Of a DNA stretch of 7,429 nt, positions 1-6,479 are shown in pieces. A program made the translations under genes and the position numbers. Origin of the DNA: Acidobacteriota bacterium (lineage in GTDB: Bacteria; Acidobacteriota; Terriglobia; Bryobacterales; Bryobacteraceae); assembly GCA_026394095.1 (NCBI GenBank), contig JAPKYY010000419.1, forward strand, positions 1 through 7,429, given 5' to 3'. Under the pieces are notes generated by a model. That model was not told where the DNA came from and ran no database searches. It worked only from the letters and a program-made list of their open reading frames with translations. Numbering within the stretch: position 1 is the stretch's first letter; every line of letters begins with the position of its first letter.

Positions 1-1020
1 GAGCATGGTGTCGGAGGCGAGAGGGTTGCCCTGACGGATTGCCTTCACTCTTGGAAGTACTTTCTCCATGAAGCGATCATAGATGGATTCATGAATTAGG
101 GCCCTTGAAGGACAAGTGCAGACTTCTCCCTGGTTGAGCGCGAAGAGGACGAAGCCTTCGATCGCTTTGTTGAGATAGGCATCGTCTTTGCTCATGACAT
201 CTTCAAAGAAAATGTTGGGGCTCTTGCCGCCTAGCTCAAGAGTTACCGGGATCAAGTTCTGGGATGCGTACTGCATGATCAGACGGCCGGTAGTTGTTTC
301 GCCAGTGAAGGCAACTTTGGCTACACGAGAGCTGGAGGCCAATGGTTTGCCGGCTTCCAGGCCAAAGCCGTTGACAATGTTGAGAACACCGGGAGGAAGA
401 AGGTCGCCGATGAGCTCCATCCAGACCAGGATCGACAGCGGGGTTTGTTCGGCGGGTTTGAGCACGATGCAATTGCCTGCGGCGAGGGCTGGTGCGAGCT
501 TCCAGGTAGCCATCAGGATGGGGAAATTCCAGGGGATGATTTGGGCCACGACACCCAGGGGCTCGTGATAGTGATAAGCGACGGTGTGTTCGTCGAGTTC
601 AGAGATGGAGCCTTCCTGGGCACGAATGGCACCAGCAAAATACCGGAAGTGATCGATGGCAAGTGGGAGGTCTGCTGCCATGGTTTCGCGAATCGGTTTG
701 CCGTTGTCCCAGGTCTCTACCGTCGCGAGCATTTCAAGATTTTGCTCCATGCGTTCGGCGATTTGTTCGAGGATTCGTGCGCGCTTGGCGACAGAGGTTT
801 TACCCCAGGCGCGGCGGGCCGCGTGCGCGGCGTCGAGTGCACGGTCGATGTCAGCGGCGTTCGAGCGAGGAATCTCGCACAGTACCTTTCCGGTGACGGA
901 GGTCGTGTTCTCGAAGTAGCTTTGAGAAAGCGGCGCAACCCATTCGCCGCCGATGTAGTTTTCGTATCGATGTTTGAGGTTGATCTGCATTCCGCCGAGG
1001 CTGGAGTGGTGGGTGGACAT
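1..1020 (-). CDS. NAD(P)-dependent aldehyde dehydrogenase, AldB/ExaC/AcoD group (C-terminus cut by window edge)
   Basis: Oxidises an aldehyde to its carboxylate with NAD(P)+ in the cytoplasm; the group includes acetaldehyde dehydrogenases of ethanol and acetoin catabolism. The frame is open from the start to base 1, giving 340 residues of the roughly 500 usual, so the C-terminal third lies outside the window. Visible landmarks, numbered from the start chosen here, are YIGGEW near residue 23, PWNFP with the oxyanion-hole Asn at 165, Lys188 in LKPAEQTP, the nucleotide-binding turn FTGETTTG near 238, Glu262 in LELGGKSPN, and the catalytic Cys301 in [11 protein letters not shown]. The last motif, with GETTTG in place of the commoner GSTxxG, points to the AcoD/ExaC/AldB branch. 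The start at 1020 is preferred because AAGGA lies 9 nt upstream; an in-frame ATG at 1026 is only 3 nt from it. The gene diverges from the oxidoreductase at 1137. The true substrate cannot be told from sequence. Confidence 0.95.
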   Translation of the reverse strand, partial: MSTHHSSLGGMQINLKHRYENYIGGEWVAPLSQSYFENTTSVTGKVLCEIPRSNAADIDRALDAAHAARRAWGKTSVAKRARILEQIAERMEQNLEMLATVETWDNGKPIRETMAADLPLAIDHFRYFAGAIRAQEGSISELDEHTVAYHYHEPLGVVAQIIPWNFPILMATWKLAPALAAGNCIVLKPAEQTPLSILVWMELIGDLLPPGVLNIVNGFGLEAGKPLASSSRVAKVAFTGETTTGRLIMQYASQNLIPVTLELGGKSPNIFFEDVMSKDDAYLNKAIEGFVLFALNQGEVCTCPSRALIHESIYDRFMEKVLPRVKAIRQGNPLASDTML

Positions 1021-1029
1021 TGACATAGA

Positions 1030-1034
1030 TCCTT
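1030..1034 (-). promoter_or_regulatory. Ribosome binding site of the aldehyde dehydrogenase
   Basis: AAGGA reads on the minus strand. It is 9 nt from the ATG at 1020 but only 3 nt from the ATG at 1026, which favours the shorter protein. Confidence 0.5.
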
Positions 1035-1136
1035 GATGGGGTATCGCGGAGTTCAAACTGGGCTTGCTCCGCCGTTGATGATTCTATACCGAGTCGGATT
1101 GCAAGTAATATGATGGGAGATCTTTGTGGCAAACAT

Positions 1137-2660
1137 ATGAGCGATTCCATTTCGAGACGATACTTTTTCTACGGTGCGCTGTTGACCAGCGCCGTTCCTG
1201 CTGCTGGATATAGCAGTGTCCCCTCTCTGAGGGCTCTGGGCTACAAGCCTTTCTACAGCAAGCTCAACGTTGCCGCGATTGGCTGCGGTGGGCAGGGTGG
1301 AGTGATTCTCAACCAGGCGGCCCAAACAGAAAACATTGTCGCCATGTGTGATGTCGATCTGGATCGTGGGGCAGCCAATCTCAAGAAATTTGAGAAGGCA
1401 CCGCTTTACCGGGACTTCCGGGTGATGCTCGATAAAGAAGGCAAGAACATTGATGCCTGCACGATTGCGATCCCTGACTTTATGCATGCAACGGTCGCTC
1501 TGGCCTGCATGCAGCGCGGCAAGCACGTTTACCTTGAGAAGCCGCTGACTCGTACGGTATGGGAAGCGCGTTTGCTTGCCGATGCTGCTGTTAAGTATAA
1601 GGTGGCAACGCAGATGGGCAACCAGGGCTTCTCGCACGAGTCGCATCGCACGGCGGCTGAGATTATCTGGTCTGGGGAAATCGGGGACGTTACCGAAGTG
1701 CACGTTTCCGTGACCCCGGGTACGCACCCAACCGGCTTGCAGGCACCGCCTCCTGAGGCAAGTGTGCCCGCTAATCTCGACTGGCAGGCCTGGCTTGGAA
1801 ATTCGCCCATGCGTGCCTTTAGCCCGGATTATGTGCCTTACAACTGGCGCGGCTTTTATGACTTCGGCACTGGGCAGATTGGCAATTGGGCAACGCATAC
1901 GGCGGGCCCCGTCCACCACGCATTGATGCTTGGTGCGCCTACCAGCGTTGAGTGCGTGTCGCAAACCAATCCAAGCAAGATCACCTTCCCCGATCGTGCC
2001 GTTATTCGCCTGGACTTCCCCTCTCGCGGTGACATGCCAGCGGTGAAGGTGTTCTACCACGACTCTGCCCGCACAACAGATCCTGATGTTTATCATGTAC
2101 CTGGCATGGAGAATGAGATCATTCTGCCTCCGCCGAACAACCTGGCTGCCAAGGGACGGCCGATGGGTGGGAGACGCGAGGGTGGGCCGCCGGCCGGTCC
2201 TCGTCCTGCTTTGCCGCCGGGCGCTCCGCGCATGGGTGCTGGTGGCCCTGGGGTTCGTGTGTTTGGTGGGGATCGCGGTGGTCCTGCCAGGGGCTTGCTT
2301 ACTGGCAATGGTGCGGTCTTTATCGGCACCAAAGGCATCATGGCTACGGTGGAACGTGGTGAAGGTGTTTGGCTGCTGCCTGCAGCACGATGGGCTGAGT
2401 ATGTGCTGCCTCCGCAGGTTCTTACTCGCTCGCCCGGTCACATGGCTGACTGGATTCGTGCAGCCAAGGGCGGCGATCCCGCCTGTTCTCACTTTGGAAT
2501 CTCTGGCCCCTACGCAGAGTGGCTTGCTCTGGCCGCGCTTGCTTTCCAGGTGCCCGGCAAACTCGAATGGGACAGCAAGCTGCTTCGTTTCACCAATAGC
2601 GTGGCCGCCAATAAGCTGGTCAAGCCCAACTTCCGTCCGGGTTGGGAATTGAAGCTCTAG
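1137..2660 (+). CDS. Tat-exported Gfo/Idh/MocA family oxidoreductase
   Basis: A 507-residue NAD(P)-dependent oxidoreductase of the Gfo/Idh/MocA family, whose members act on sugars, inositols and their derivatives. The N-terminus carries a twin-arginine leader (SRRYFF at residues 6-11, then a hydrophobic stretch to about 25), so the protein is probably exported folded with cofactor. The Rossmann domain starts with LNVAAIGCGGQGG (glycine turn at 49-55) and includes LEKP with the family's catalytic Lys135. The C-terminal half resembles the bacterial-type C-terminal domain of the family and ends in FTNS...FRPGWELKL. Two oddities are a Gly/Pro/Arg-rich stretch at residues 340-386, and Asn250 where many relatives have Asp in the D-x-x-x-H active-site motif (here GNWATH, His254). 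In-frame ATGs at 1110 and 1113 would add eight or nine residues; 1137 is chosen because it puts the Arg pair at positions 7-8. No start has a good Shine-Dalgarno. The gene is first in an operon with the sulfatase. The substrate is unknown. Confidence 0.93.
   Translation: MSDSISRRYFFYGALLTSAVPAAGYSSVPSLRALGYKPFYSKLNVAAIGCGGQGGVILNQAAQTENIVAMCDVDLDRGAANLKKFEKAPLYRDFRVMLDKEGKNIDACTIAIPDFMHATVALACMQRGKHVYLEKPLTRTVWEARLLADAAVKYKVATQMGNQGFSHESHRTAAEIIWSGEIGDVTEVHVSVTPGTHPTGLQAPPPEASVPANLDWQAWLGNSPMRAFSPDYVPYNWRGFYDFGTGQIGNWATHTAGPVHHALMLGAPTSVECVSQTNPSKITFPDRAVIRLDFPSRGDMPAVKVFYHDSARTTDPDVYHVPGMENEIILPPPNNLAAKGRPMGGRREGGPPAGPRPALPPGAPRMGAGGPGVRVFGGDRGGPARGLLTGNGAVFIGTKGIMATVERGEGVWLLPAARWAEYVLPPQVLTRSPGHMADWIRAAKGGDPACSHFGISGPYAEWLALAALAFQVPGKLEWDSKLLRFTNSVAANKLVKPNFRPGWELKL
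2154..2294 (+). other. Low-complexity Gly/Pro/Arg-rich segment inside the oxidoreductase
   Basis: This stretch encodes about 47 residues that are almost all Gly, Pro, Arg and Ala (for example GGRREGGPPAGPRP). It separates the sheet domain from the GNGAVFIGTKG segment that normally follows a short loop in this family. The frame is intact on both sides, so it is an in-frame expansion, not a frameshift. It probably forms a disordered surface loop. Confidence 0.8.
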
Positions 2661-2667
2661 TCGGGAC

Positions 2668-4221
2668 ATGACTCAGTTCACCCGCAGAAGCGTGCTTTCG
2701 CAGCTGGGTATTGCTGCGGCAGCTCAGGCCAGGAAGCCCAACATTATCCTGATGATGGCCGATGACATGGGCTTCTCCGACATCGGCTGTTACGGTTCAG
2801 AGATCGCAACTCCGAATCTCGACCGTCTGGCCAAAGAGGGCCTGCGCTTTACCCAGTTCTGCAACAATGCGCGATGCTGCCCGACGAGGGCATCGCTTCT
2901 GACGGGCCTATATGCGCACCAGGCTGGTATCGGGCATATGGTGAATGATCGTGGGCGTCCTGCTTATCAGGGCTACCTCAACGATCAATGCGTGACCATT
3001 GGCGAGGCTCTCCGTGAAGGTGGCTACACAACGCTGATGACCGGCAAATGGCATGTAGGAGAGGAAAAACCTCATTGGCCTAAAGACCGCGGCTTTGACC
3101 GGTATTTTGGCTTGGTGAGTGGGTCCAGCAGCTTCTATCGTGTAACGGAGCAGCGCCCGCTGGTGGACGAGGATAAGCCGATCCGGCCGAAGGACGACAG
3201 CTTCTACCTTACGGATCTGTTTACCGATCATGCTCTTAAATTTCTCGATGAGAATGGTCGTGGGCCCAAGCCTTTCTTCCTTTACACGGCTTTCACCAGC
3301 CCACATTGGCCCTTGCACGCATTGCCTGATGATGTGGCCCGCTACAGAGGCAAGTACAAGATCGGTTGGGATGAACTCCGCAAGCGTAGGCATGAACGAA
3401 TGATCGAGCTTGGAGTGATTGATAAACGCTGGCCGATCACCGATCGAGAGTCTGATGTGCCGGCCTGGGATCAGGTGAAGGACAAGGACAATCAGGATTT
3501 GTTGATGGCAGTTTATGCGGCTCAAATTGACCGTATGGATCAGAACATTGGGCGCATCCTGGCCAAATTGAAAGAACTTGGGCAAGAACAAAATACACTG
3601 ATTTTGTTTTTGGCCGATAACGGTGGTTGTGCCGAGGTGATCGACCGTGGCAAACCCGGCGTACCCGCGGGTGGCCCCGACTCCTTTCTCAGCTATGGCC
3701 CTCCTTGGGCTAATGCCAGCAACACGCCATTCCGGCGTTATAAACATTGGGTCCATGAAGGTGGCATAGCAACTCCGCTGATCGCTCACTGGCCACAGGA
3801 AATAAAGACTGTGGGCAAGATCACCCAACAGCCGGGACACCTGATCGACATCATGGCCACATGCCTCGATGCTGGCGGAACCCCTTATCCGAAGACCTAC
3901 AAAGGCCGCGCTGTGACGCCGATTGAGGGACGCTCTCTCTTGCCCGTTTTCCAGGGAAAGAAACGCACGGAGCATCCTTATCTGTGTTGGGAGCACGAAG
4001 GCAATCGTGCCGTAAGGCAAGGCAAGTGGAAGCTGGTTGCGCAGTTCAAAGGCCTATGGGAGCTTTACGATCTTGTATCGGATCGCACAGAGACCAAGGA
4101 TCTGGCCAAAGCCAATCCTGCCAGGGTGAAGAGCATGACAGCGATTTATGATGCGTGGGCACAGCGCTGTGGAGTGGTGCCCTATGAGACCCTGCAAAAA
4201 GTCGCTCAATCTAACGCTTAG
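2668..4221 (+). CDS. Exported Cys-type sulfatase (arylsulfatase A-like, alkaline-phosphatase fold)
   Basis: Hydrolyses a sulfate ester, releasing sulfate. The 517-residue length is normal for the family. The N-terminus has an Arg pair and a short hydrophobic stretch (TRRSVLSQLGIAAAAQA, residues 5-21), Tat-like, with the mature domain starting almost at once at KPNIILMMADDMG. Asp32 and Asp33 are expected calcium ligands. The sulfatase signature CCPTRASLLTG places the residue matured to formylglycine at Cys70, with Pro72 and Arg74 completing C-x-P-x-R. The second signature TGKWHVG gives Lys127 and His129. SPHWPLH supplies His213, and LADNGG supplies Asp317 and Asn318 for the metal. All key residues are present, so the enzyme should be active once a formylglycine-generating or anaerobic maturase modifies it; none is encoded here. 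It starts 7 nt after the oxidoreductase stop with no clear Shine-Dalgarno, suggesting translational coupling. A sulfated carbohydrate is a likely substrate from context, but aryl sulfates cannot be excluded. Confidence 0.96.
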   Translation: MTQFTRRSVLSQLGIAAAAQARKPNIILMMADDMGFSDIGCYGSEIATPNLDRLAKEGLRFTQFCNNARCCPTRASLLTGLYAHQAGIGHMVNDRGRPAYQGYLNDQCVTIGEALREGGYTTLMTGKWHVGEEKPHWPKDRGFDRYFGLVSGSSSFYRVTEQRPLVDEDKPIRPKDDSFYLTDLFTDHALKFLDENGRGPKPFFLYTAFTSPHWPLHALPDDVARYRGKYKIGWDELRKRRHERMIELGVIDKRWPITDRESDVPAWDQVKDKDNQDLLMAVYAAQIDRMDQNIGRILAKLKELGQEQNTLILFLADNGGCAEVIDRGKPGVPAGGPDSFLSYGPPWANASNTPFRRYKHWVHEGGIATPLIAHWPQEIKTVGKITQQPGHLIDIMATCLDAGGTPYPKTYKGRAVTPIEGRSLLPVFQGKKRTEHPYLCWEHEGNRAVRQGKWKLVAQFKGLWELYDLVSDRTETKDLAKANPARVKSMTAIYDAWAQRCGVVPYETLQKVAQSNA

Positions 4222-4232
4222 CGAAGAGAGTC

Positions 4233-4262
4233 TTGACAGCAAAGAGACGCGTTTGCTGTAAT
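4233..4262 (+). promoter_or_regulatory. Sigma70-type promoter of tRNA-Asn
   Basis: A perfect -35 box TTGACA (4233-4238) is followed after 18 nt by TGTAAT (4257-4262), five of six matches to TATAAT. Transcription would start at about G4268/G4269, leaving a leader of about 8 nt before the mature tRNA at 4277. The -35 lies only 12 nt after the sulfatase stop, so the tRNA has its own promoter. Confidence 0.75.
4236..4259. repeat. Operator-like inverted repeat spanning the tRNA promoter
   Basis: ACAGCAAA (4236-4243) and TTTGCTGT (4252-4259) are perfect reverse complements separated by 8 nt. The left arm covers the last half of the -35 box and the right arm covers the first half of the -10 box. 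As RNA read from the sulfatase operon it would be a modest hairpin without a following U-run, so it is a poor terminator. A protein binding site is one reading; chance is another. Confidence 0.55.
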
Positions 4263-4276
4263 AGAAAGGTCAGCGT

Positions 4277-4351
<75 letters not shown>

Positions 4352-4376
4352 AATCTATTCAAGGTCTTAGCGACCA

Positions 4377-4398
4377 TCTCTCCCTTCCCTCCTCCCTC
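4377..4398. other. Pure pyrimidine tract, G-rich on the minus strand
   Basis: Twenty-two consecutive C/T bases precede a run of six A. The minus strand reads as G-runs (GGGAGGAGGGAAGGG), which could form a weak two-layer quadruplex. It may also simply lie in the trailer of the tRNA transcript. No clear terminator hairpin accompanies it. Confidence 0.4.
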
Positions 4399-4430
4399 AA
4401 AAAATGCCTACTGTAGGGACTTTTGTAGAC

Positions 4431-4518
4431 ACACTCCTTCAACATGAGTACAAACGGATCCACATCGTGGATCCGTTTGAGCAAGTAGCGGCAATTTGCC
4501 AGCGAAATGAAGGAGTGT
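4431..4518. repeat. Nested inverted repeat, outer arms of 11 bp
   Basis: ACACTCCTTCA (4431-4441) is the exact reverse complement of TGAAGGAGTGT (4508-4518). The arms enclose a second, stronger palindrome (4451-4479) and a small GGCAA/TTGCC dyad at about 4489-4499. This could fold into an extended stem-loop in either strand. No gene is associated with it. Confidence 0.7.
4451..4479. repeat. Perfect 13-bp palindrome with a 3-nt loop
   Basis: CAAACGGATCCAC and GTGGATCCGTTTG flank ATC with no mismatch. It is not followed by a T-run on either strand, so it is not a standard intrinsic terminator. It may be the foot of a small repeat element, a transposon-end structure or a protein site. Confidence 0.8.
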
Positions 4519-4743
4519 ATGTATGTCTTCAGTGGCCGTTAGGTGCTCATGATGACCGGACCAAATCACTGTCGATTGTTTCAGTCGCCGCGATGGTTCT
4601 TGTTCCCCCAAGATGAAGTTCAGTTGACGAGACCCGTTGTCGAATTGCAGCACACGCGTGGAGATCTGTGGTTCTCGCAAATCTCGAGGTTTCTGATAAA
4701 TTGGGGGTTGCCTTTCTTCCTTCGATTCCCTTGTTCGCCTCCG

Positions 4744-4950
4744 TTGGTGGCGCTTTCGGCGGCTTTCTTGGCTTTCTTTCGCCAGCGTACGGCGCTTCAG
4801 CTTGAGATTCTGGCCCTTCGTCATCAGCTCGGTGTTCTGCAACGCTCGGTGAAGCGGCCGAAACTGACCCTCGCTGATCGATTCACGTGGGTCTGTTTGT
4901 CGGCGGTTTTGGGAGACATCCGTTGGCTCGTCAAGCTGAAAGGTTGTTAG
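4744..4950 (+). pseudogene. 5' remnant of an integrase-type (rve/DDE) transposase
   Basis: Only the N-terminal part of a transposase is left. In the frame beginning at TTG4744 or GTG4747 the translation contains RQRTALQLEILALRHQLGVL followed by QRSVKRPKLTLADRFTWVCL. This is the characteristic start of IS3/IS481-like integrase-core transposases (LALRHQL..LQR....R..L...DR.FW..LS). Recognisable similarity stops at about 4915 (VLGD), where family members continue into WR..L.IV.P.TV..WHR, and the frame ends at TAG4950 after unrelated residues. The DDE catalytic domain is absent, so the fragment cannot transpose. An in-frame ATG at 4543 would add about 67 residues unlike the family, so I do not use it. 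The vsr remnant begins 17 nt after the stop. The family is clear; the IS group is not. Confidence 0.72.
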
Positions 4951-4966
4951 CCTAACGACATCGGCA

Positions 4967-5107
4967 ATGGACAATGTGTCTAGACAAGTCCGCAGTGCAA
5001 CCATGAGAGGTGTGCGATCGAAGGACACAGGGCCAGAATTGGTGGTTAGACGGCTTGTGCACAGCATGGGGTTCCGCTACCTGTTGCAATCTCCGACCTT
5101 GCACTAA
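4967..5107 (+). pseudogene. vsr: Truncated vsr: N-terminal 46 residues of a very-short-patch-repair endonuclease
   Basis: The short frame opens MDNVSRQVRSATMRGVRSKD and continues TGPELVVRRLVHSMGFRY, which is the typical start of Vsr/DNA mismatch endonucleases (S..VRS..M..IR.KDT.PE..VRR.LH..G.RYRLH). Intact Vsr proteins, about 150 residues, nick at T:G mismatches left by deamination of 5-methylcytosine and usually accompany a cytosine methyltransferase. Glu24, matching the Glu of the active site, is present, but the frame stops at TAA5105 before the LPGKPD segment with the catalytic Asp and the downstream histidines. Similarity may run to the last residues (RYLLQSPTLH against RYRLHDRDLP), so the break is probably at about 5100, just where the convergent gene begins. 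It overlaps that gene by 4 nt. No methyltransferase is visible. It must be non-functional. Confidence 0.78.
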
Positions 5108-6387
5108 TCAAAAACCCGTACATGCTTCACTTTCGTTCGCAGATTATATGTATCAAGAGACTCCGTTTCCACCAAAACTTGGTATCGGTCAGGCCACGTT
5201 GCCCGGCCGGCTCTCCGAAATTCGGCCAGGAGAGAGTTCACGTTGTCTTCTGAAGTGAAATAGCGCGCCGCTGCCTCTGCTCCGTCAGAGTTGATCCCGG
5301 ACAAGATCATCGTCCGCCTTTTTGCCGTCGAGTCCGATGAGGCAACCGTGATCAGTCCGTAGCTATGGCGGTAATTGTCTGATGGGAACCACCATTCAGG
5401 TTCCTTCGGCCTGGGAGAACGATTATGAATGCCGACCATTCGGTGGACTGCGTTATGCTCGACTGACAATCCACCACCGGGCATCCAGCCGGCGATTGAG
5501 TCTGGATAGTCCGCACTGCCGATGATCACAACATTCTTGTCCCGGAGCGCAGCAGCAGTAACCTGTGTAGCGGACATCATTTCGATCTTCGCCCCGTATT
5601 GGCCCAACCTGCTACCCACGACAAAAGCCGCTACAGCGTCACCCCAGAGCGGCGAACGCGCATTGAGTTGGAAGAAAGCCGCCTTTCCCAGATTCTTTCG
5701 ATACTCTCGCTTGTACCAATCCTCAAATTCAGGGGTTCTTGGCACAGGCAAGCCGTATTTCAGCTCTACAGGCGCCTCCGCGTTTCCAAAATCCCGCAAG
5801 AGCAAAGAAGCCGGCGTCGCGACAGCGATTGTCACGGTTGCCCCCCGCACCGCCATAGGTCCCCATAGGGCAATCAGATTGCGTTCTCCTGCAGGGGTCG
5901 GCTCTCTTTGAGCCACGGCCCAGAGAGCGAAACCGAGGGCCATGATGAGGGCCCCAACGGCGGCGCCGCCCAGGAAGGCGCGGTTTCGCCTCCAGAAAGC
6001 GAAAAGCCGCAGTCCGGCAGAAACGTCGCGGTCCGTCTGCTCGGCTGATTCATGCTCAGTCGCCGCGAATCGAAGCGAATAGGCGCCGCGCGGGATCTCG
6101 ACACGGATTGCTTTGTCCACGCCTTCGGTGGCGTAGTAGTCATCCAACTTCTTGCGAAGCGCCATGACACGATTACGCACTGAGGAATCAAGATCTGGTG
6201 AAAAGTTCTGCCCCCGGCCCAGAACATCCACAGCGATCTCGGTCTCGCTGACATCGGCGGCCCTTCCTAACGATTCTTGCTTGCAAAGATAGGCCAGTAT
6301 GGTCTTCAGGACCTCGGCCCGTCGGAACAGAGCACTTTCGATGATGAGCCGAACCGCCTCAGCTTTCTGTGCATCGGTGATGGACAT
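5104..6387 (-). CDS. Membrane-anchored winged-helix-like putative regulator with extracytoplasmic C-terminal domain
   Basis: A 427-residue protein in three parts. Residues 1-107 form a winged-helix-like DNA-binding domain of the kind found at the N-terminus of many acidobacterial regulators and cyclase-like proteins: a helical start (FRRAEVLKTILAYLCKQES), EIAVDVLGRG..FSPDLDSSVRNRVMALRKKLDDYY, then IRVEIPRGAYSLRF. Residues 138-159 are one hydrophobic span (FLGGAAVGALIMALGFALWA), with basic residues before it placing the N-terminus inside. Residues 160-427 would be outside the cytoplasm and contain NVVIIGSADYPDS, a YG.I segment and MILSGINSDGAEAA, resembling a C-terminal domain of unknown function in acidobacterial proteins. 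The likely role is direct transcription control from the membrane in response to an envelope signal, possibly of the divergent receptor gene; this is inference. No good Shine-Dalgarno precedes ATG6387. Its stop overlaps the vsr remnant, so the last codons may lie at a recombination junction. Confidence 0.85.
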   Translation of the reverse strand: MSITDAQKAEAVRLIIESALFRRAEVLKTILAYLCKQESLGRAADVSETEIAVDVLGRGQNFSPDLDSSVRNRVMALRKKLDDYYATEGVDKAIRVEIPRGAYSLRFAATEHESAEQTDRDVSAGLRLFAFWRRNRAFLGGAAVGALIMALGFALWAVAQREPTPAGERNLIALWGPMAVRGATVTIAVATPASLLLRDFGNAEAPVELKYGLPVPRTPEFEDWYKREYRKNLGKAAFFQLNARSPLWGDAVAAFVVGSRLGQYGAKIEMMSATQVTAAALRDKNVVIIGSADYPDSIAGWMPGGGLSVEHNAVHRMVGIHNRSPRPKEPEWWFPSDNYRHSYGLITVASSDSTAKRRTMILSGINSDGAEAAARYFTSEDNVNSLLAEFRRAGRATWPDRYQVLVETESLDTYNLRTKVKHVRVFD

Positions 6388-6443
6388 CGTCGTAGAAATT
6401 CGAGTTTAGCATGCGAAACCGCCACTTCAAACAACCCGTTCAG

Positions 6444-6458
6444 GGAGGCCTAGCCTCC
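6444..6458. repeat. Short dyad between the regulator and receptor genes
   Basis: GGAGGC and GCCTCC flank a 3-nt centre (CTA). It lies in the 92-bp divergent gap, 8 nt before the receptor's ribosome binding site. It could be an operator half-site pair or a leader hairpin. Six base pairs is short enough to arise by chance. Confidence 0.4.
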
Positions 6459-6465
6459 AATCGAT

Positions 6466-6470
6466 AGGAG
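6466..6470 (+). promoter_or_regulatory. Ribosome binding site of the TonB-dependent receptor
   Basis: AGGAG with 9 nt before ATG6480. It fixes the start at 6480 rather than the in-frame ATG at 6498. Confidence 0.7.
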
Positions 6471-6479
6471 CACAGCACG

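Larger units (their letters stand above)
4352..4743. other. Non-coding stretch between tRNA-Asn and the transposase remnant
   Basis: I see no convincing gene here on either strand. Open frames exist (for example 4404-4616 on the plus strand, and a long minus-strand frame reaching 5067) but show no recognisable motif, and the minus frame runs antisense through two recognisable remnants. Contents that can be named are a pyrimidine tract (4377-4398) and a nested stem-loop (4431-4518). The rest may be the worn end of a mobile element. Confidence 0.6.

Noticed and set aside
445..1023. 192-codon plus-strand frame at the left end
   Set aside because: Antisense to the aldehyde dehydrogenase, whose minus-strand translation is unbroken and carries every family motif.
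1053..2669. Long (538-codon) open frame on the minus strand opposite the oxidoreductase
   Set aside because: Its translation has no recognisable domain, while the plus strand encodes a full Gfo/Idh/MocA protein with its motifs in order; it is an antisense shadow.
2908..4020. 370-codon minus-strand frame opposite the sulfatase
   Set aside because: It lies wholly antisense to a sulfatase with all catalytic residues and shows no family motif.
4451..4479. Intrinsic terminator for the tRNA or a neighbouring gene
   Set aside because: The stem is perfect, but no T-run follows on either strand.
4404..4616. 70-codon plus-strand frame after the tRNA
   Set aside because: No ribosome binding site or motif; it passes through the nested stem-loop.
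4917..4955. Tail of a cytosine methyltransferase just before vsr (a frame ending ...PLARQAERLLA, stop at 4953-4955)
   Set aside because: A methyltransferase often precedes vsr, but about a dozen residues without a diagnostic motif cannot support the call.
4408..5067. 219-codon minus-strand frame across the remnant region
   Set aside because: It runs antisense to both the transposase and vsr fragments and is rich in Arg/Glu/Gln, as expected for a shadow; no motif was recognised.
4352..5107. CRISPR array or intact defence system
   Set aside because: No regularly spaced direct repeats; only fragments of a transposase and vsr are present.
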